Below, piece by piece: positions 1-7,754 of a stretch of DNA of 64,000 bases. The stretch comes from Marispirochaeta sp964554875. GTDB taxonomy: Bacteria > Spirochaetota > Spirochaetia > JC444 > Marispirochaetaceae. The stretch lies in the NCBI GenBank assembly GCA_964554875.1, contig CAZKQJ010000006.1, positions 62,001 through 126,000 of the forward strand. The letters run 5' to 3'. The position numbers and the translations under genes were made by a program. Below the pieces are notes generated by a model, which had not been told where the DNA came from, made no database searches, and saw only the letters and a program-made list of their open reading frames with translations. The first letter of the stretch is position 1. Each line of letters starts with the position of its first letter.

Positions 1-199
1 CATAGTAGAAGACCCGGATGCGCTTTCCTGCAAGAACTACGGCAACCGCAAAAACCAGGCAGTGCAGCAGCAGGAGCTCCAGGCTGGAGCTGAGAAAAAA
101 GCCGGGAATCAGGGAAACCCCGGTCCAGAAACGGACGGTGGGGTTCATTATGCGGGCAAGCCTGTCAGGACGCCGCTTTTTCTTTACCGGCTTTTTCAT
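1..199 (-). CDS. Membrane protein, 5' part only (possible EcfT/CbiQ-like component)
   Basis: The first 66 codons of a gene that runs off the left edge. The start ATG overlaps the stop of the upstream Gx transporter gene in an ATGA, so translation is probably coupled. The N-terminus is very basic (KKPVKKKRRPDR). Two hydrophobic stretches follow, at about residues 26-36 and 41-57. A short basic head before paired membrane segments, directly downstream of a Gx-family gene, suits an energy-coupling-factor T-like subunit, but too little is present to be sure. It closes the redox/flavin block on the minus strand. Confidence 0.55.
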   Translation of the reverse strand, partial: MKKPVKKKRRPDRLARIMNPTVRFWTGVSLIPGFFLSSSLELLLLHCLVFAVAVVLAGKRIRVFYY

Positions 200-744
200 G
201 CTGTCTCCAGGGCGGAATCCTTCAGGGCCTTCCACCAGCGGGATTTCTCCGCGAAGCTGCGGGCAAAAAGACCGATAAAGAAGCCGGATCCCAGACCGAT
301 GCCCAGGAACCATGGAAGAATACGCCAGGCCGCAGGACCGAAGATGAATACGATGGAAAGCAGAATCTGGGACATATTGCTCACCAGGGCACCAAGTACG
401 CTGACGCCCAGAAAAGAGATGTTCGGCCGCAGATAGCGCCAGGCCAGCCACATGGCCAGACCGCTGGAAAAAGAGCCCGCCAGGGAGAAAAGGAACACAT
501 AGGAGGCCATGGTACCGTTTACCATTCCCTGTCCCAGAACCTTGATCAGAATAAGGAGAAAATAGGTCCCGGTGGAGTCCTTCGAATCCGAACTCAGCAG
601 ATCCAGGTAAAGGATTACCGGCAGGTTTGCCAGGCCCAGACGCATAAAGGGAATCGGACGGGGAAAGAGATATTCCACTGTAGATAGAAACAGGCTCAGC
701 GCCCCGAGCATGGCAAGGCGGTTTAGGACTCTTTCATTGTACAT
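196..744 (-). CDS. Gx transporter family membrane protein (EetB-like)
   Basis: Predicted 182-residue integral membrane protein of the Gx transporter family (once called heptaprenyl diphosphate synthase component I). The diagnostic RLGLANLPVILYL segment follows the first membrane helix at about residues 36-48. Further hydrophobic stretches lie at about 60-75, 83-100, 110-135 and 140-162. It begins 11 bases after the stop of the NusG-domain-II gene, and its own stop overlaps the next gene. In Gram-positive extracellular electron transfer loci, proteins of this family (EetB) are encoded beside NusG-domain-II proteins (EetA); the same pair here suggests a role with the flavin-bearing reductase upstream. 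The exact substrate is unknown. Confidence 0.8.
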   Translation of the reverse strand: MYNERVLNRLAMLGALSLFLSTVEYLFPRPIPFMRLGLANLPVILYLDLLSSDSKDSTGTYFLLILIKVLGQGMVNGTMASYVFLFSLAGSFSSGLAMWLAWRYLRPNISFLGVSVLGALVSNMSQILLSIVFIFGPAAWRILPWFLGIGLGSGFFIGLFARSFAEKSRWWKALKDSALETA

Positions 745-755
745 GGCAGCTCCTG

Positions 756-1094
756 CTAATCCCTGTCGCCGATATAGATAAAGACCTGATTCGGCAGACA
801 GGCCGCCCAGTCCCCGGGTCTTTCCACGGTTCCCGACTGCACACAGAGTCCGTCAGGACAGTCGGAGTGAACAAAGCGGGCGGAGTCTTTTTCTATATGA
901 ATGTGAGACTTCCCCACAGGACCCTTCAGCACCACGTCCCGCTCTTCCGAGAGAGGGTAGATTAGTCTGCCGCTGCTGTCTTCGATAATCAGATATCCTG
1001 TCTCTCCGGAACGCTGAAGACCGAAGCAGGTAAAAAGAATAAACACGACCAGGGAAAGAACAATCGCCGCCGCATCGTATCTGAGAATTTTCAT
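756..1094 (-). CDS. NusG domain II-containing exported protein (EetA-like)
   Basis: A 112-residue protein with one N-terminal membrane anchor (about residues 10-28) and an extracytoplasmic NusG-domain-II fold. The family signature is visible: DCPDGLCVQSG, then AACLPNQVFI near the C-terminus, with three cysteines (C77, C82, C97 by my count). Despite the name the family is not a transcription factor: its members are membrane-anchored and sit beside Gx transporters. An AAGGA lies 9 bases before the start. A perfect 12-bp hairpin separates it from the upstream flavoprotein gene, so expression of the two may be uncoupled in part. Confidence 0.82.
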   Translation of the reverse strand: MKILRYDAAAIVLSLVVFILFTCFGLQRSGETGYLIIEDSSGRLIYPLSEERDVVLKGPVGKSHIHIEKDSARFVHSDCPDGLCVQSGTVERPGDWAACLPNQVFIYIGDRD

Positions 1095-1130
1095 CGAACT
1101 GGATCCTTCATCTTCTCCGGTTCAGACAGG

Positions 1131-1157
1131 AAAGGCCGTCCGCTGCGGACGGCCTTT
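1131..1157 (-). terminator. Perfect hairpin between flavoprotein and NusG-II genes
   Basis: A 12-bp perfect stem (AAAGGCCGTCCG and its complement) with a 3-base loop. On the minus strand the 3' arm ends in TTT followed by CCTG, so the U-tract is short. It may be a partial terminator or an mRNA-stabilising hairpin that raises expression of the upstream lipoprotein over the membrane proteins downstream. Confidence 0.6.
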
Positions 1158-1177
1158 GTATTTATATACGACAGCTC

Positions 1178-2944
1178 TTATTCCGCTGCCGCGTTGGCTC
1201 CGGCGATCCTGCCGAATACATGGATATCCGGAAGGGCGTTTCCGCCGAGCCTGTTTGCTCCGTGGATTCCTCCGGTTGTTTCTCCGGCGGCATACAGTCC
1301 GGGGATCACCTTGCCCTCGGTGTCGATGACCTGAGCGCTCTCGTTTATCTTGATTCCGCCCATGGTGTGGTGAACTGTCGGGGTTCGCGCTCCCGCATAA
1401 TAGGGAGGGGTGTCGATCTTCTTGTCGAACAAGGTTCGTCCGAACCTGTCGGGCCCTCCGGTCTCCACAGCCTGGTTGAACTCGGCGACTGCGGCTTTCA
1501 GGTTTTCAGGATCAACGTCAATTTTTCCCGCCAGTTCCTCCAGGGAATCAGCCATGTAGGCTCTTCCCTGCTCAACCAGTTCGCCGATGGTTTCGTTAAA
1601 ATTGTTTTTGGTATCCATGGTGGGATAATTGTTCGAATCAAGAACAATCCACATAAAGGAGTCTTCCTGCTCAAAAAGCGCGTTAGTCATAACGTCCCTT
1701 CTGGCTCCTTCATCTACAAAGCGTTTTCCGTCCTTGTTGACAAAGATGCGGTTCTCGACTCCCTGTTCGATGTTTCCGGCAAGGCTTCCCGTGTTGGGGT
1801 CACCCATGGGCAGCAGCTGTATCTGTTCGAGCCCGATCAGATCGGCACCCACCATCTCGGCAAGGGCAAGGCCGTCGCCGGTAGCTCCCGGGTGGTTGGT
1901 GGACTTGATGTTCTTCAGGGAAGGCCAGATCTCATTGTATTTCTCTCGCTTTTCCACGTCGTTTCCGAACCCGCCGGTGGCAATGATAACCGCCTTTTTC
2001 CCCTGGGCCAGGATTGTGGAATCGGGACCCGTTGCCTGCACCGCGATCACACGACCGTCTCTTTTATAAAGATCGGTAGCCCGGGTGTCGGTAAGAAGCA
2101 GGATTCTGTCCTTATTATCCTCGATGTAGGCCATGAGGGTCTCTATATAACCCGTACCAAGGGGTTTCACCGGTTTGTGGGCCCGGGGCCAGAGTCCGCC
2201 GAGAACGGTAAAAACTTCGTCCCGGAACTCCATGCCCAGGCTTTCCATCCAGTGCAGGGTAGGCAGTGCGTTCTCTACAAGGGTCCGGATAAGTACCGGC
2301 TCGCCGAGCTTGTCTCCCCCTTCGTAGGTCTGGGTAAAATGCTTTTCAATGGAGTCTTCGATTCCCAGAGGCTCCTGCCGTTCGGGGTCGACCGCGTTAT
2401 AGGCAGCACCGGAGATTATGGTATTACCACCGACCTGGGGCATTTTTTCAAGAATTATAACCGTGGCGCCGTTCTGGTGTGCTGATACTGCCGCAGAAAG
2501 TCCGGCCCCGCCCGCACCGATTACAACCACATCCGCCTCGAGATTTTCCGTTGCGGCTGTAACGACGTCCGCTTCGGCTTTGCCTTCAGACAGAGCCGCA
2601 ATGTCCGCGCCTGCAGCTGCCAGCGCCTCGGTAACCGCTGCGATTATCGCCTTGCTGGTGTAGGTGGCTCCGGCTACGGTGTCTACCGCCAGAGTCTGAC
2701 CGTCGATAATGGCTTTGGGAATTCTCTCAAAGGCCGCATCAGAGAGACCGGGGGTCTCTTCGTTCTGGAGTATCCTGATCTCCTTGATCTCCTTTTCATC
2801 CACGGTCACCTCGACAATGACGTCCTTGCCGTGAATACCGGGGGCGGCCCCCTCGTAGGACCCCGGGGTGTACAATTTTTCACCGCAGCTTGCCGCGGAA
2901 AAAACCAGAAGAAGCACCAGTAAAATTTGCACTACTCGTTTCAT
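1178..2944 (-). CDS. Flavinylated lipoprotein fumarate-reductase-like flavoprotein (FMN-binding plus FAD-binding domains)
   Basis: A 588-residue exported reductase of the flavocytochrome c/urocanate reductase family without a haem domain. A signal peptide ends in a lipobox (SAASC, C20), so it should be a lipoprotein. An FMN-binding domain follows (about 25-110) with DTVAGAT at 88-94; in ApbE-modified proteins the last Thr of this motif carries covalent FMN. From about 132 comes the FAD-binding reductase domain (VVIGAGGAGLSA), ending with GLYAAGETTGGIHGANRLGG. The expected role is reduction of an external acceptor (fumarate, urocanate, cinnamate or similar) fed through the FMN. The AAGGAG ribosome site is 8 bases before the start and a perfect palindrome lies just upstream of it. 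No ApbE gene is in view. The acceptor cannot be read from sequence. Confidence 0.88.
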   Translation of the reverse strand: MKRVVQILLVLLLVFSAASCGEKLYTPGSYEGAAPGIHGKDVIVEVTVDEKEIKEIRILQNEETPGLSDAAFERIPKAIIDGQTLAVDTVAGATYTSKAIIAAVTEALAAAGADIAALSEGKAEADVVTAATENLEADVVVIGAGGAGLSAAVSAHQNGATVIILEKMPQVGGNTIISGAAYNAVDPERQEPLGIEDSIEKHFTQTYEGGDKLGEPVLIRTLVENALPTLHWMESLGMEFRDEVFTVLGGLWPRAHKPVKPLGTGYIETLMAYIEDNKDRILLLTDTRATDLYKRDGRVIAVQATGPDSTILAQGKKAVIIATGGFGNDVEKREKYNEIWPSLKNIKSTNHPGATGDGLALAEMVGADLIGLEQIQLLPMGDPNTGSLAGNIEQGVENRIFVNKDGKRFVDEGARRDVMTNALFEQEDSFMWIVLDSNNYPTMDTKNNFNETIGELVEQGRAYMADSLEELAGKIDVDPENLKAAVAEFNQAVETGGPDRFGRTLFDKKIDTPPYYAGARTPTVHHTMGGIKINESAQVIDTEGKVIPGLYAAGETTGGIHGANRLGGNALPDIHVFGRIAGANAAAE

Positions 2945-2958
2945 CTTATCTACTCCTT

Positions 2959-2974
2959 ATGGGTTATAACCCAT
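2959..2974. promoter_or_regulatory. Perfect 16-bp palindrome upstream of the flavoprotein gene
   Basis: ATGGGTTATAACCCAT is perfectly self-complementary and lies directly upstream of the AAGGAG of the flavoprotein gene, inside the divergent region shared with asnA. Its position fits a repressor operator in the transcript leader. I do not recognise the regulator; it is not a standard FNR or Rex site. Confidence 0.5.
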
Positions 2975-3089
2975 TCGAGATTTATTTATCAATATTATTT
3001 TATCGTTTAGAATATTTCAAGTAGGCGAATAAAAAGGCCAATGGCTGGCGGCGCCAAGAAGCGGAGGTGCTCCCCAAAGGGGAAAAAAA

Positions 3090-4148
3090 ATGCTACCCTC
3101 CTTACCCATGAAAGATACCCTGCTGCTTCCTGCCGACTATCGTGAAATTCTGGACCCCCGGGAGACCGAAAAGGCGATACTTAAGATAAAAAATTATTTC
3201 CAGACCAACCTTGCCTTCGAGCTCAACCTTGTCCGGGTAACCGCCCCGCTCTTCGTTGAATCCGGAACCGGAATAAATGACGATCTTAACGGTGTTGAAC
3301 GGCCCGTATCTTTTCCGGTACGGCACCTGAAGGACCGGCGCGCCGAGATTGTCCAGTCCCTGGCAAAGTGGAAACGGATGGCCCTGGCGGACCTGGGATT
3401 CGAAGCCGGCGAGGGGCTCTACGCCGACATGAACGCCATACGCCCCGATGAGGACCCCGACAACACCCATTCCCTTTATGTTGACCAGTGGGACTGGGAA
3501 CTGAGCATCCTGCCAGAGCAGCGCAGCAGGGCCTTTCTTGAAAGGATCGTTGGCAGGATCTACGATGTAATCCGTCGAACCGAAAAATACATCTGCCATG
3601 AGTATGAACAGCTCTCCCACTATCTGCCGGAGGAGATTACCTTTATTCACAGTCAGGAGCTGCTGGACCGTTACCCTAACCTCTCTCCCAAGGAGCGGGA
3701 GCTTGAGGCCTGCCGGGAATACGGCGCGGTTTTTGTGGCGGGAATCGGCGCCCCCCTGTCCGACGGAAAACCCCACGACGGACGGGCTCCGGACTATGAC
3801 GACTGGATTAGCGAAACCGCAGACGGACTCCTGGGCCTGAACGGGGACATTCTTGTGTATAACCGGATACTGGACATACCCTTCGAGCTCTCATCCATGG
3901 GTATCCGTGTAAGCCCGGAGAGCCTTGAACAACAGCTCTCCGCAGCGGGAGTGGGGGAACGCAGGAAGCTCTACTTTCACCAGAGACTCCTCGGCGGCGA
4001 GCTGCCCCTCTCCATCGGCGGTGGCATCGGTCAGTCGCGGCTCTGCATGCTCTATCTGCAGAAAGCCCACATCGGGGAGATCCAGTCCGGGCTCTGGCCG
4101 GAGGAGCACCTGCAACGCTGCCGTAAAGCGGGAATACATCTGTTATAG
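3090..4148 (+). CDS. asnA: Aspartate--ammonia ligase (asparagine synthetase A)
   Basis: Makes asparagine from aspartate, ammonia and ATP in the cytoplasm; related to class II aminoacyl-tRNA synthetases. The 352-residue length is slightly above the usual ~330. Family segments are clear: VTAPLFVESGTGINDDLNG, then RAEIVQSLAKWKR, DPDNTHSLYVDQWDWE, and the C-terminal IGGGIGQSRLCMLYLQK. The start at 3090 has AAAGGGG 8 bases upstream, whereas the internal ATG at 3108 has none. The 3' end overlaps the convergent TPR gene by 6 bases. Confidence 0.95.
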   Translation: MLPSLPMKDTLLLPADYREILDPRETEKAILKIKNYFQTNLAFELNLVRVTAPLFVESGTGINDDLNGVERPVSFPVRHLKDRRAEIVQSLAKWKRMALADLGFEAGEGLYADMNAIRPDEDPDNTHSLYVDQWDWELSILPEQRSRAFLERIVGRIYDVIRRTEKYICHEYEQLSHYLPEEITFIHSQELLDRYPNLSPKERELEACREYGAVFVAGIGAPLSDGKPHDGRAPDYDDWISETADGLLGLNGDILVYNRILDIPFELSSMGIRVSPESLEQQLSAAGVGERRKLYFHQRLLGGELPLSIGGGIGQSRLCMLYLQKAHIGEIQSGLWPEEHLQRCRKAGIHLL

Positions 4149-4802
4149 TTCTATCGCTTTCTCCGCCAATGACAGGTTCTTACGCAGCCAGGGGACATCC
4201 GACCATTCAAGCGCCTTTTTGAACCAATCCCGGGCCGCCTTTGGATCATCATTGTTATTCAGTTCAATTGTTCCGATATTATTCATCGCCTGAATGTTCG
4301 TCGGGTCCAGTTCGCTTGCTTTCCTGAAGGATTCCCGGGCCTCCTGCCATTGCTCCTTCTCCAGCAAAGCGTTACCTTCACGAACATGTTCAAGGGATTC
4401 AAGAACATCCGAGTAGAGCGAATCCTCAAAGCTTAATTCTACCCGCTTCTGAATGAGTTTCCGCTCGCTGTCCGGACAATCATCGCGCTGGTCTATTTTT
4501 TTATACCATTCATGAGCAGCCGAGCGTTTTCCCCAGGAGTAATACATGTCGGCAAGCGCCCTAAGACGAGGGTAATACTCTCCGAAATCTTCGATTTCAC
4601 CAAACAACAGAGGTTCAGCTTCCGCATAACGCTCCTCGCCTATATATGTAAGCGCTATATTGTGACGCATGCCGTGAGCATTTGGATTCCCCTTTGAAAG
4701 CTTTTTCCAGATTTTGCGTGCAACGGCGTGCTCTCCGGTAGACATGGCGTTAAGAGCTCGACGCAGTCGAAGTTGATACAGAATTCCCCTCATACTATAC
4801 AC
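4143..4802 (-). CDS. Tetratricopeptide repeat protein
   Basis: A 219-residue soluble protein built largely of TPR units. The clearest is in the C-terminal half (ALLEKEQWQEARESFRKASELDPTN, about 144-168, then AMNNIGTIELNNNDDPKAARDWFKKAL); weaker repeats come before it. There is no signal peptide, so it is likely a cytoplasmic scaffold. The start at 4802 has AAGGG close upstream; a second in-frame ATG lies three codons later. It follows the GntP permease gene on the same strand but a terminator separates them. The partner is unknown. Confidence 0.8.
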   Translation of the reverse strand: MYSMRGILYQLRLRRALNAMSTGEHAVARKIWKKLSKGNPNAHGMRHNIALTYIGEERYAEAEPLLFGEIEDFGEYYPRLRALADMYYSWGKRSAAHEWYKKIDQRDDCPDSERKLIQKRVELSFEDSLYSDVLESLEHVREGNALLEKEQWQEARESFRKASELDPTNIQAMNNIGTIELNNNDDPKAARDWFKKALEWSDVPWLRKNLSLAEKAIEL

Positions 4803-4828
4803 ACCCTTATAAGCTTAAGAATATAAAT

Positions 4829-4857
4829 GCGACCGAAGTGCCAGGCACTCCGGTCGC
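4829..4857 (-). terminator. Rho-independent terminator of the GntP permease gene
   Basis: A 13-bp stem with one G-U style mismatch (GCGACCGGAGTGC against GCACTTCGGTCGC on the minus strand), a 3-base loop and an AT-rich run (ATTTATATTCTT) after it. It lies between the GntP stop and the TPR gene. Confidence 0.7.
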
Positions 4858-4901
4858 CAAAATTTGATAGAAAATCCAACAAAGAAACGAGGTCAGTTTC
4901 C

Positions 4902-6233
4902 TTACATGAAAAGGGACAGAATCATTACAACAATAAATGATGCAACGCCCTGTATACCGGTAGCCGGCGTCCACAGTTTATATGCCATCTTTGTCGGCAT
5001 ACCAGCAAACTGCGAAACAACCCAGAAGTATGAGTCATTGGCATGGGATACAACAACCGCACCGGATCCGATGGCAAGAACGGTCAGGACAGGATTCAGG
5101 CCAAAGGGTTCGAGCAGGGGAGCCATTATCGCTGCTGTTGTAATTATGGATACGGTACCGCTTCCCTGTGCAGTCTTGATAACAACCGCGATCAGGAAGG
5201 GCAGCAGGAGTCCCAGGGGCAGTCCTTCCATGGTTGCACCAATATATTCAACCATGGGAGAGGCCTGAAGGACCTTACCGAAAGCGCCACCGGCACCGGT
5301 AATCGCCAGAATGAGACCGGCGTTGTGGACACCATGCGCGATCCACTCGTCCCGGGCTTCGGCTCGTTTATCCTTGACAACCAGAGTAAGGGCGATAAAA
5401 ACACCGATTATAAGAGCTACAGCCGGAGCTCCAAGGAAGGTAAGCAGTTTGAACATTGCTGCTTCGCCAAAGGGTCTGCCGGGAAGCTTTGCCAGGGAAT
5501 TCAAAAAGATCAAAAGAATCGGTACAAGCAGAGGGAGCACCGAGTGAAAGGTTCCGGGCAGTTTTCCGTACTTGGCAATAAGGGAATCATAGGATTCCTC
5601 CAGCTCCATATCGATCTTGTACTTCGAAGCAACTTTCACGGCGTACCAGTAGCCTGCCAGCATGCTGAATATAGCCACAAAAAGGCCAAGCAGAATTACC
5701 GTACCAAGGTCAGCGCCAAGTTCCGCTGCCGCTGCAATAGGGCCGGGAGTGGGAGGAACGAGGGCATGGGTGGCATGCAGTCCGGTACCCAGGGCAACCG
5801 CCATCATGGGCATGGATTTTTTCGTCTGGACCGCCAATGACTTGTTCAGAGGGGTAAGAACAACATACCCCGAGTCACAGAACACAGGTACGGACACGAT
5901 CATACCGGCAATGCTCATTGCCAGGGGGGCACGATCCTGACCGACAAGTTTGAGTACCGCCTGGGTCATGGACAGGGCCGCGCCGGTCTTCTCGAGCAGT
6001 ACACCGATAATTGTTCCCGCAATGATCACGATACCTATATACCCCAGGGTACTTCCAAACCCTCCGGTCACGGTATCGACAACCTGAGGAAGGGGCATTC
6101 CTATCCCTATTCCATAAAGAATTGCCACAGTTACAAGAACAATGAAGGGATTCATTTTCAGTCGCGCCGTACCGAATATGATGAGTACGACTGCAACTAT
6201 CAGTAGAATAATTGCAACAGGACCAGAAACCAT
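4902..6233 (-). CDS. GntP family permease (hydroxy-acid:H+ symporter)
   Basis: A 443-residue inner-membrane transporter of the GntP family, whose members import gluconate, glycerate, serine-type or other small hydroxy acids. Family segments include LGTGLHATHALVPPTPGPIA at mid-protein and, near the end, KTAQGSGTVSIITTAAIM and SHANDSYFWVVSQF. Membrane helices run through the whole length. I chose the ATG at 6233 because GGAGG sits 7 bases upstream; the open frame extends 36 codons further without family similarity. Divergent from a 3-hydroxyacid dehydrogenase and RidA, so the substrate may be a 3-hydroxy acid or hydroxy amino acid (inference). Confidence 0.9.
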   Translation of the reverse strand: MVSGPVAIILLIVAVVLIIFGTARLKMNPFIVLVTVAILYGIGIGMPLPQVVDTVTGGFGSTLGYIGIVIIAGTIIGVLLEKTGAALSMTQAVLKLVGQDRAPLAMSIAGMIVSVPVFCDSGYVVLTPLNKSLAVQTKKSMPMMAVALGTGLHATHALVPPTPGPIAAAAELGADLGTVILLGLFVAIFSMLAGYWYAVKVASKYKIDMELEESYDSLIAKYGKLPGTFHSVLPLLVPILLIFLNSLAKLPGRPFGEAAMFKLLTFLGAPAVALIIGVFIALTLVVKDKRAEARDEWIAHGVHNAGLILAITGAGGAFGKVLQASPMVEYIGATMEGLPLGLLLPFLIAVVIKTAQGSGTVSIITTAAIMAPLLEPFGLNPVLTVLAIGSGAVVVSHANDSYFWVVSQFAGMPTKMAYKLWTPATGIQGVASFIVVMILSLFM

Positions 6234-6280
6234 ATTTGCCTCCAAAAAGATTGGTCTTGTACACCATTCTAAACCCATTT

Positions 6281-6317
6281 TTTCGTGTAAACAAGGAAAA
6301 ACCTGATAATCGTGTAC
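6281..6317. promoter_or_regulatory. Repeated CGTGTA motif in the GntP promoter region
   Basis: TTCGTGTAAAC (6282-6292) and AATCGTGTAC (6308-6317) lie upstream of the GntP start. The same AATCGTGTAC word occurs in the dyad upstream of the HpcH/HpaI aldolase gene at about 12.6 kb, suggesting a shared regulator. The match is short and may be chance. Confidence 0.35.
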
Positions 6318-6386
6318 CTCAGCCAGCTGATCCAGGGTCATTAAGATTCTCTGAAGAGTCTGACACGACCTGTCGAAGCCGCACTT

Positions 6387-6404
6387 GCTTTATTTGCATA
6401 AAGC
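6387..6404. promoter_or_regulatory. Inverted repeat in the GntP/dehydrogenase divergent region
   Basis: GCTTTAT-TTGC-ATAAAGC, two perfect 7-bp arms with a 4-bp centre, 70 bases before the dehydrogenase start and between the two divergent genes. A plausible operator controlling either side. Confidence 0.45.
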
Positions 6405-6473
6405 CCATATTTTAGGTTCAGGTTCATGAATATCATGTCACCGACAGAAAAACGCAGCAAAGGACAAAACACT

Positions 6474-7247
6474 ATGGAACGAATCACAGGCAAAACAGTA
6501 TTTATAAGCGGTGCGAGCAGCGGGATAGGTCGCGCCTGTGCCGAAGGTTTCGCAGCCCATGGCGCACGACTGATAATCTGTTCCCGCAGCATGAGTCCGT
6601 TACGAGCTTTTGCCGGGGACCTGCAGGAAAAGTATCAAACCGAGGTACACGCTCTGGAACTTGATGTGACATCCCGCGATTCAGTGCAGGCAAAACTTGA
6701 ATCCCTGCCGTCAGAATGGAAATCCATCGATATTTTGATAAACAACGCCGGTCTGGCCCTCGGGATGGACAAGCTGCAGGAAGGAGACATCAGCGACTGG
6801 GAAGCCATGATCGATACCAACGTCAAAGGCCTCCTCTATCTTACCCGCCTGATTGTACCGGGTATGATTGAACGCGGGGGCGGACAGGTAATAAATATCG
6901 GCTCCACAGCGGGAATCGCAGCCTATCCGCGGGGTGCGGTGTACTGTGCCACCAAGGCGGCAGTAAAAATCCTGAGTGACGGCTTGCGCATGGATACGGT
7001 GGATCAGCCGATAAGGGTCAGCAATATTCAGCCCGGAATGGTGGAGACCAATTTCAGCACTATACGTTTCAAGGGAGATGAACAGAGGGCGGCATCTGTT
7101 TACAAGGGAATCGAAGCCCTCAGGCCGGAGGATATCGCAGACATCGCCCTCTATGCTGCATCGGTGCCCGAACACGTCCAGATCTGCGAGGTCACAGTTA
7201 CCCCCACCAACCAGGCAACGGGAGGAGTAATTCATAAAACTTCCTAG
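6474..7247 (+). CDS. Short-chain dehydrogenase, YdfG type (3-hydroxy acid/serine dehydrogenase)
   Basis: A 257-residue NADP(H)-dependent SDR. The Rossmann motif GASSGIG is at 13-19, NNAG at 90-93, the catalytic Ser at about 144 (NIGSTAG) and YCATK gives Tyr157 and Lys161. The C-terminal half resembles YdfG, which oxidises L-allo-threonine, L-serine and 3-hydroxyisobutyrate at C3. The start at 6474 has AAGGA upstream; the frame opens at 6426 but the extra 16 codons look uncoded. RidA follows 41 bases later. With the divergent GntP permease it suggests import and oxidation of a 3-hydroxy (amino) acid. Confidence 0.88.
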   Translation: MERITGKTVFISGASSGIGRACAEGFAAHGARLIICSRSMSPLRAFAGDLQEKYQTEVHALELDVTSRDSVQAKLESLPSEWKSIDILINNAGLALGMDKLQEGDISDWEAMIDTNVKGLLYLTRLIVPGMIERGGGQVINIGSTAGIAAYPRGAVYCATKAAVKILSDGLRMDTVDQPIRVSNIQPGMVETNFSTIRFKGDEQRAASVYKGIEALRPEDIADIALYAASVPEHVQICEVTVTPTNQATGGVIHKTS

Positions 7248-7288
7248 ATCCTGGACTGTTGTATATATTTTAGGTGAAGGAGAAAATC

Positions 7289-7672
7289 ATGAGCACATTG
7301 AAAGCCTTTAATACACCCAAAGGCCCCCCCGCCTTCGGGCCCTTTTCTCACGCAAAAATGAACGATTCCCTCTTGTTCACAACGGGTCAGCTGGGAATCG
7401 ATCCGGCAAGCGGCAATATTGTCCCCGGCGGGGTTGAGGCGGAGACCCGGCAGGTCTTCAAAAACCTTATCGCGATCCTCGAGGAGGCAGGCCTCGGACT
7501 CGACAGCATTCTGAAAGCGACAATCTACCTGACGGACATGAAGGACTTTGAAAAGGTTAACGAAATTTATGCCGGCTATTTTACCGGGGACTATCCGGCC
7601 CGCTCCTGCATAGGCGTTTCTTCCCTGGCCAAGGGCGGAGTTGTAGAGATAGAGCTAATCTGCGCTCGCTAA
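7289..7672 (+). CDS. ridA: RidA family enamine/imine deaminase
   Basis: A 127-residue trimeric Rid/YER057c/UK114 protein that hydrolyses reactive enamines and imines made by PLP enzymes and amino-acid oxidation. Conserved parts are present: FGPFSHA, LLFTTGQLGIDP, the ATIYLTDMKDF segment, PARSCIGV carrying the carboxylate-binding Arg, and VEIELIC at the end. The start at 7289 was preferred over 7274 because GGAG lies 7 bases upstream. It follows the dehydrogenase on the same strand; its job here may be to deaminate products of hydroxy-amino-acid oxidation. Confidence 0.92.
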   Translation: MSTLKAFNTPKGPPAFGPFSHAKMNDSLLFTTGQLGIDPASGNIVPGGVEAETRQVFKNLIAILEEAGLGLDSILKATIYLTDMKDFEKVNEIYAGYFTGDYPARSCIGVSSLAKGGVVEIELICAR

Positions 7673-7697
7673 AGATCTTTTCTCCAGGCCCATGCAC

Positions 7698-7729
7698 AAC
7701 AGCCCCTCCCAAGACGGGGAGGGGCTGTT
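7698..7729. terminator. Strong hairpin between convergent ridA and DUF4914 genes
   Basis: A perfect 13-bp stem (AACAGCCCCTCCC and its complement) with a 6-base loop between two convergent genes. No long T-run follows on either strand, but position and stem strength suggest a bidirectional terminator. Confidence 0.65.
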
Positions 7730-7754
7730 CCTATAGTGATATGCAGTGATGGGA

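Noticed and set aside
1220..2485. A 421-codon open frame on the plus strand
   Set aside because: It is antisense to the flavoprotein gene, has no family motifs, and the opposite strand encodes a complete well-conserved enzyme.
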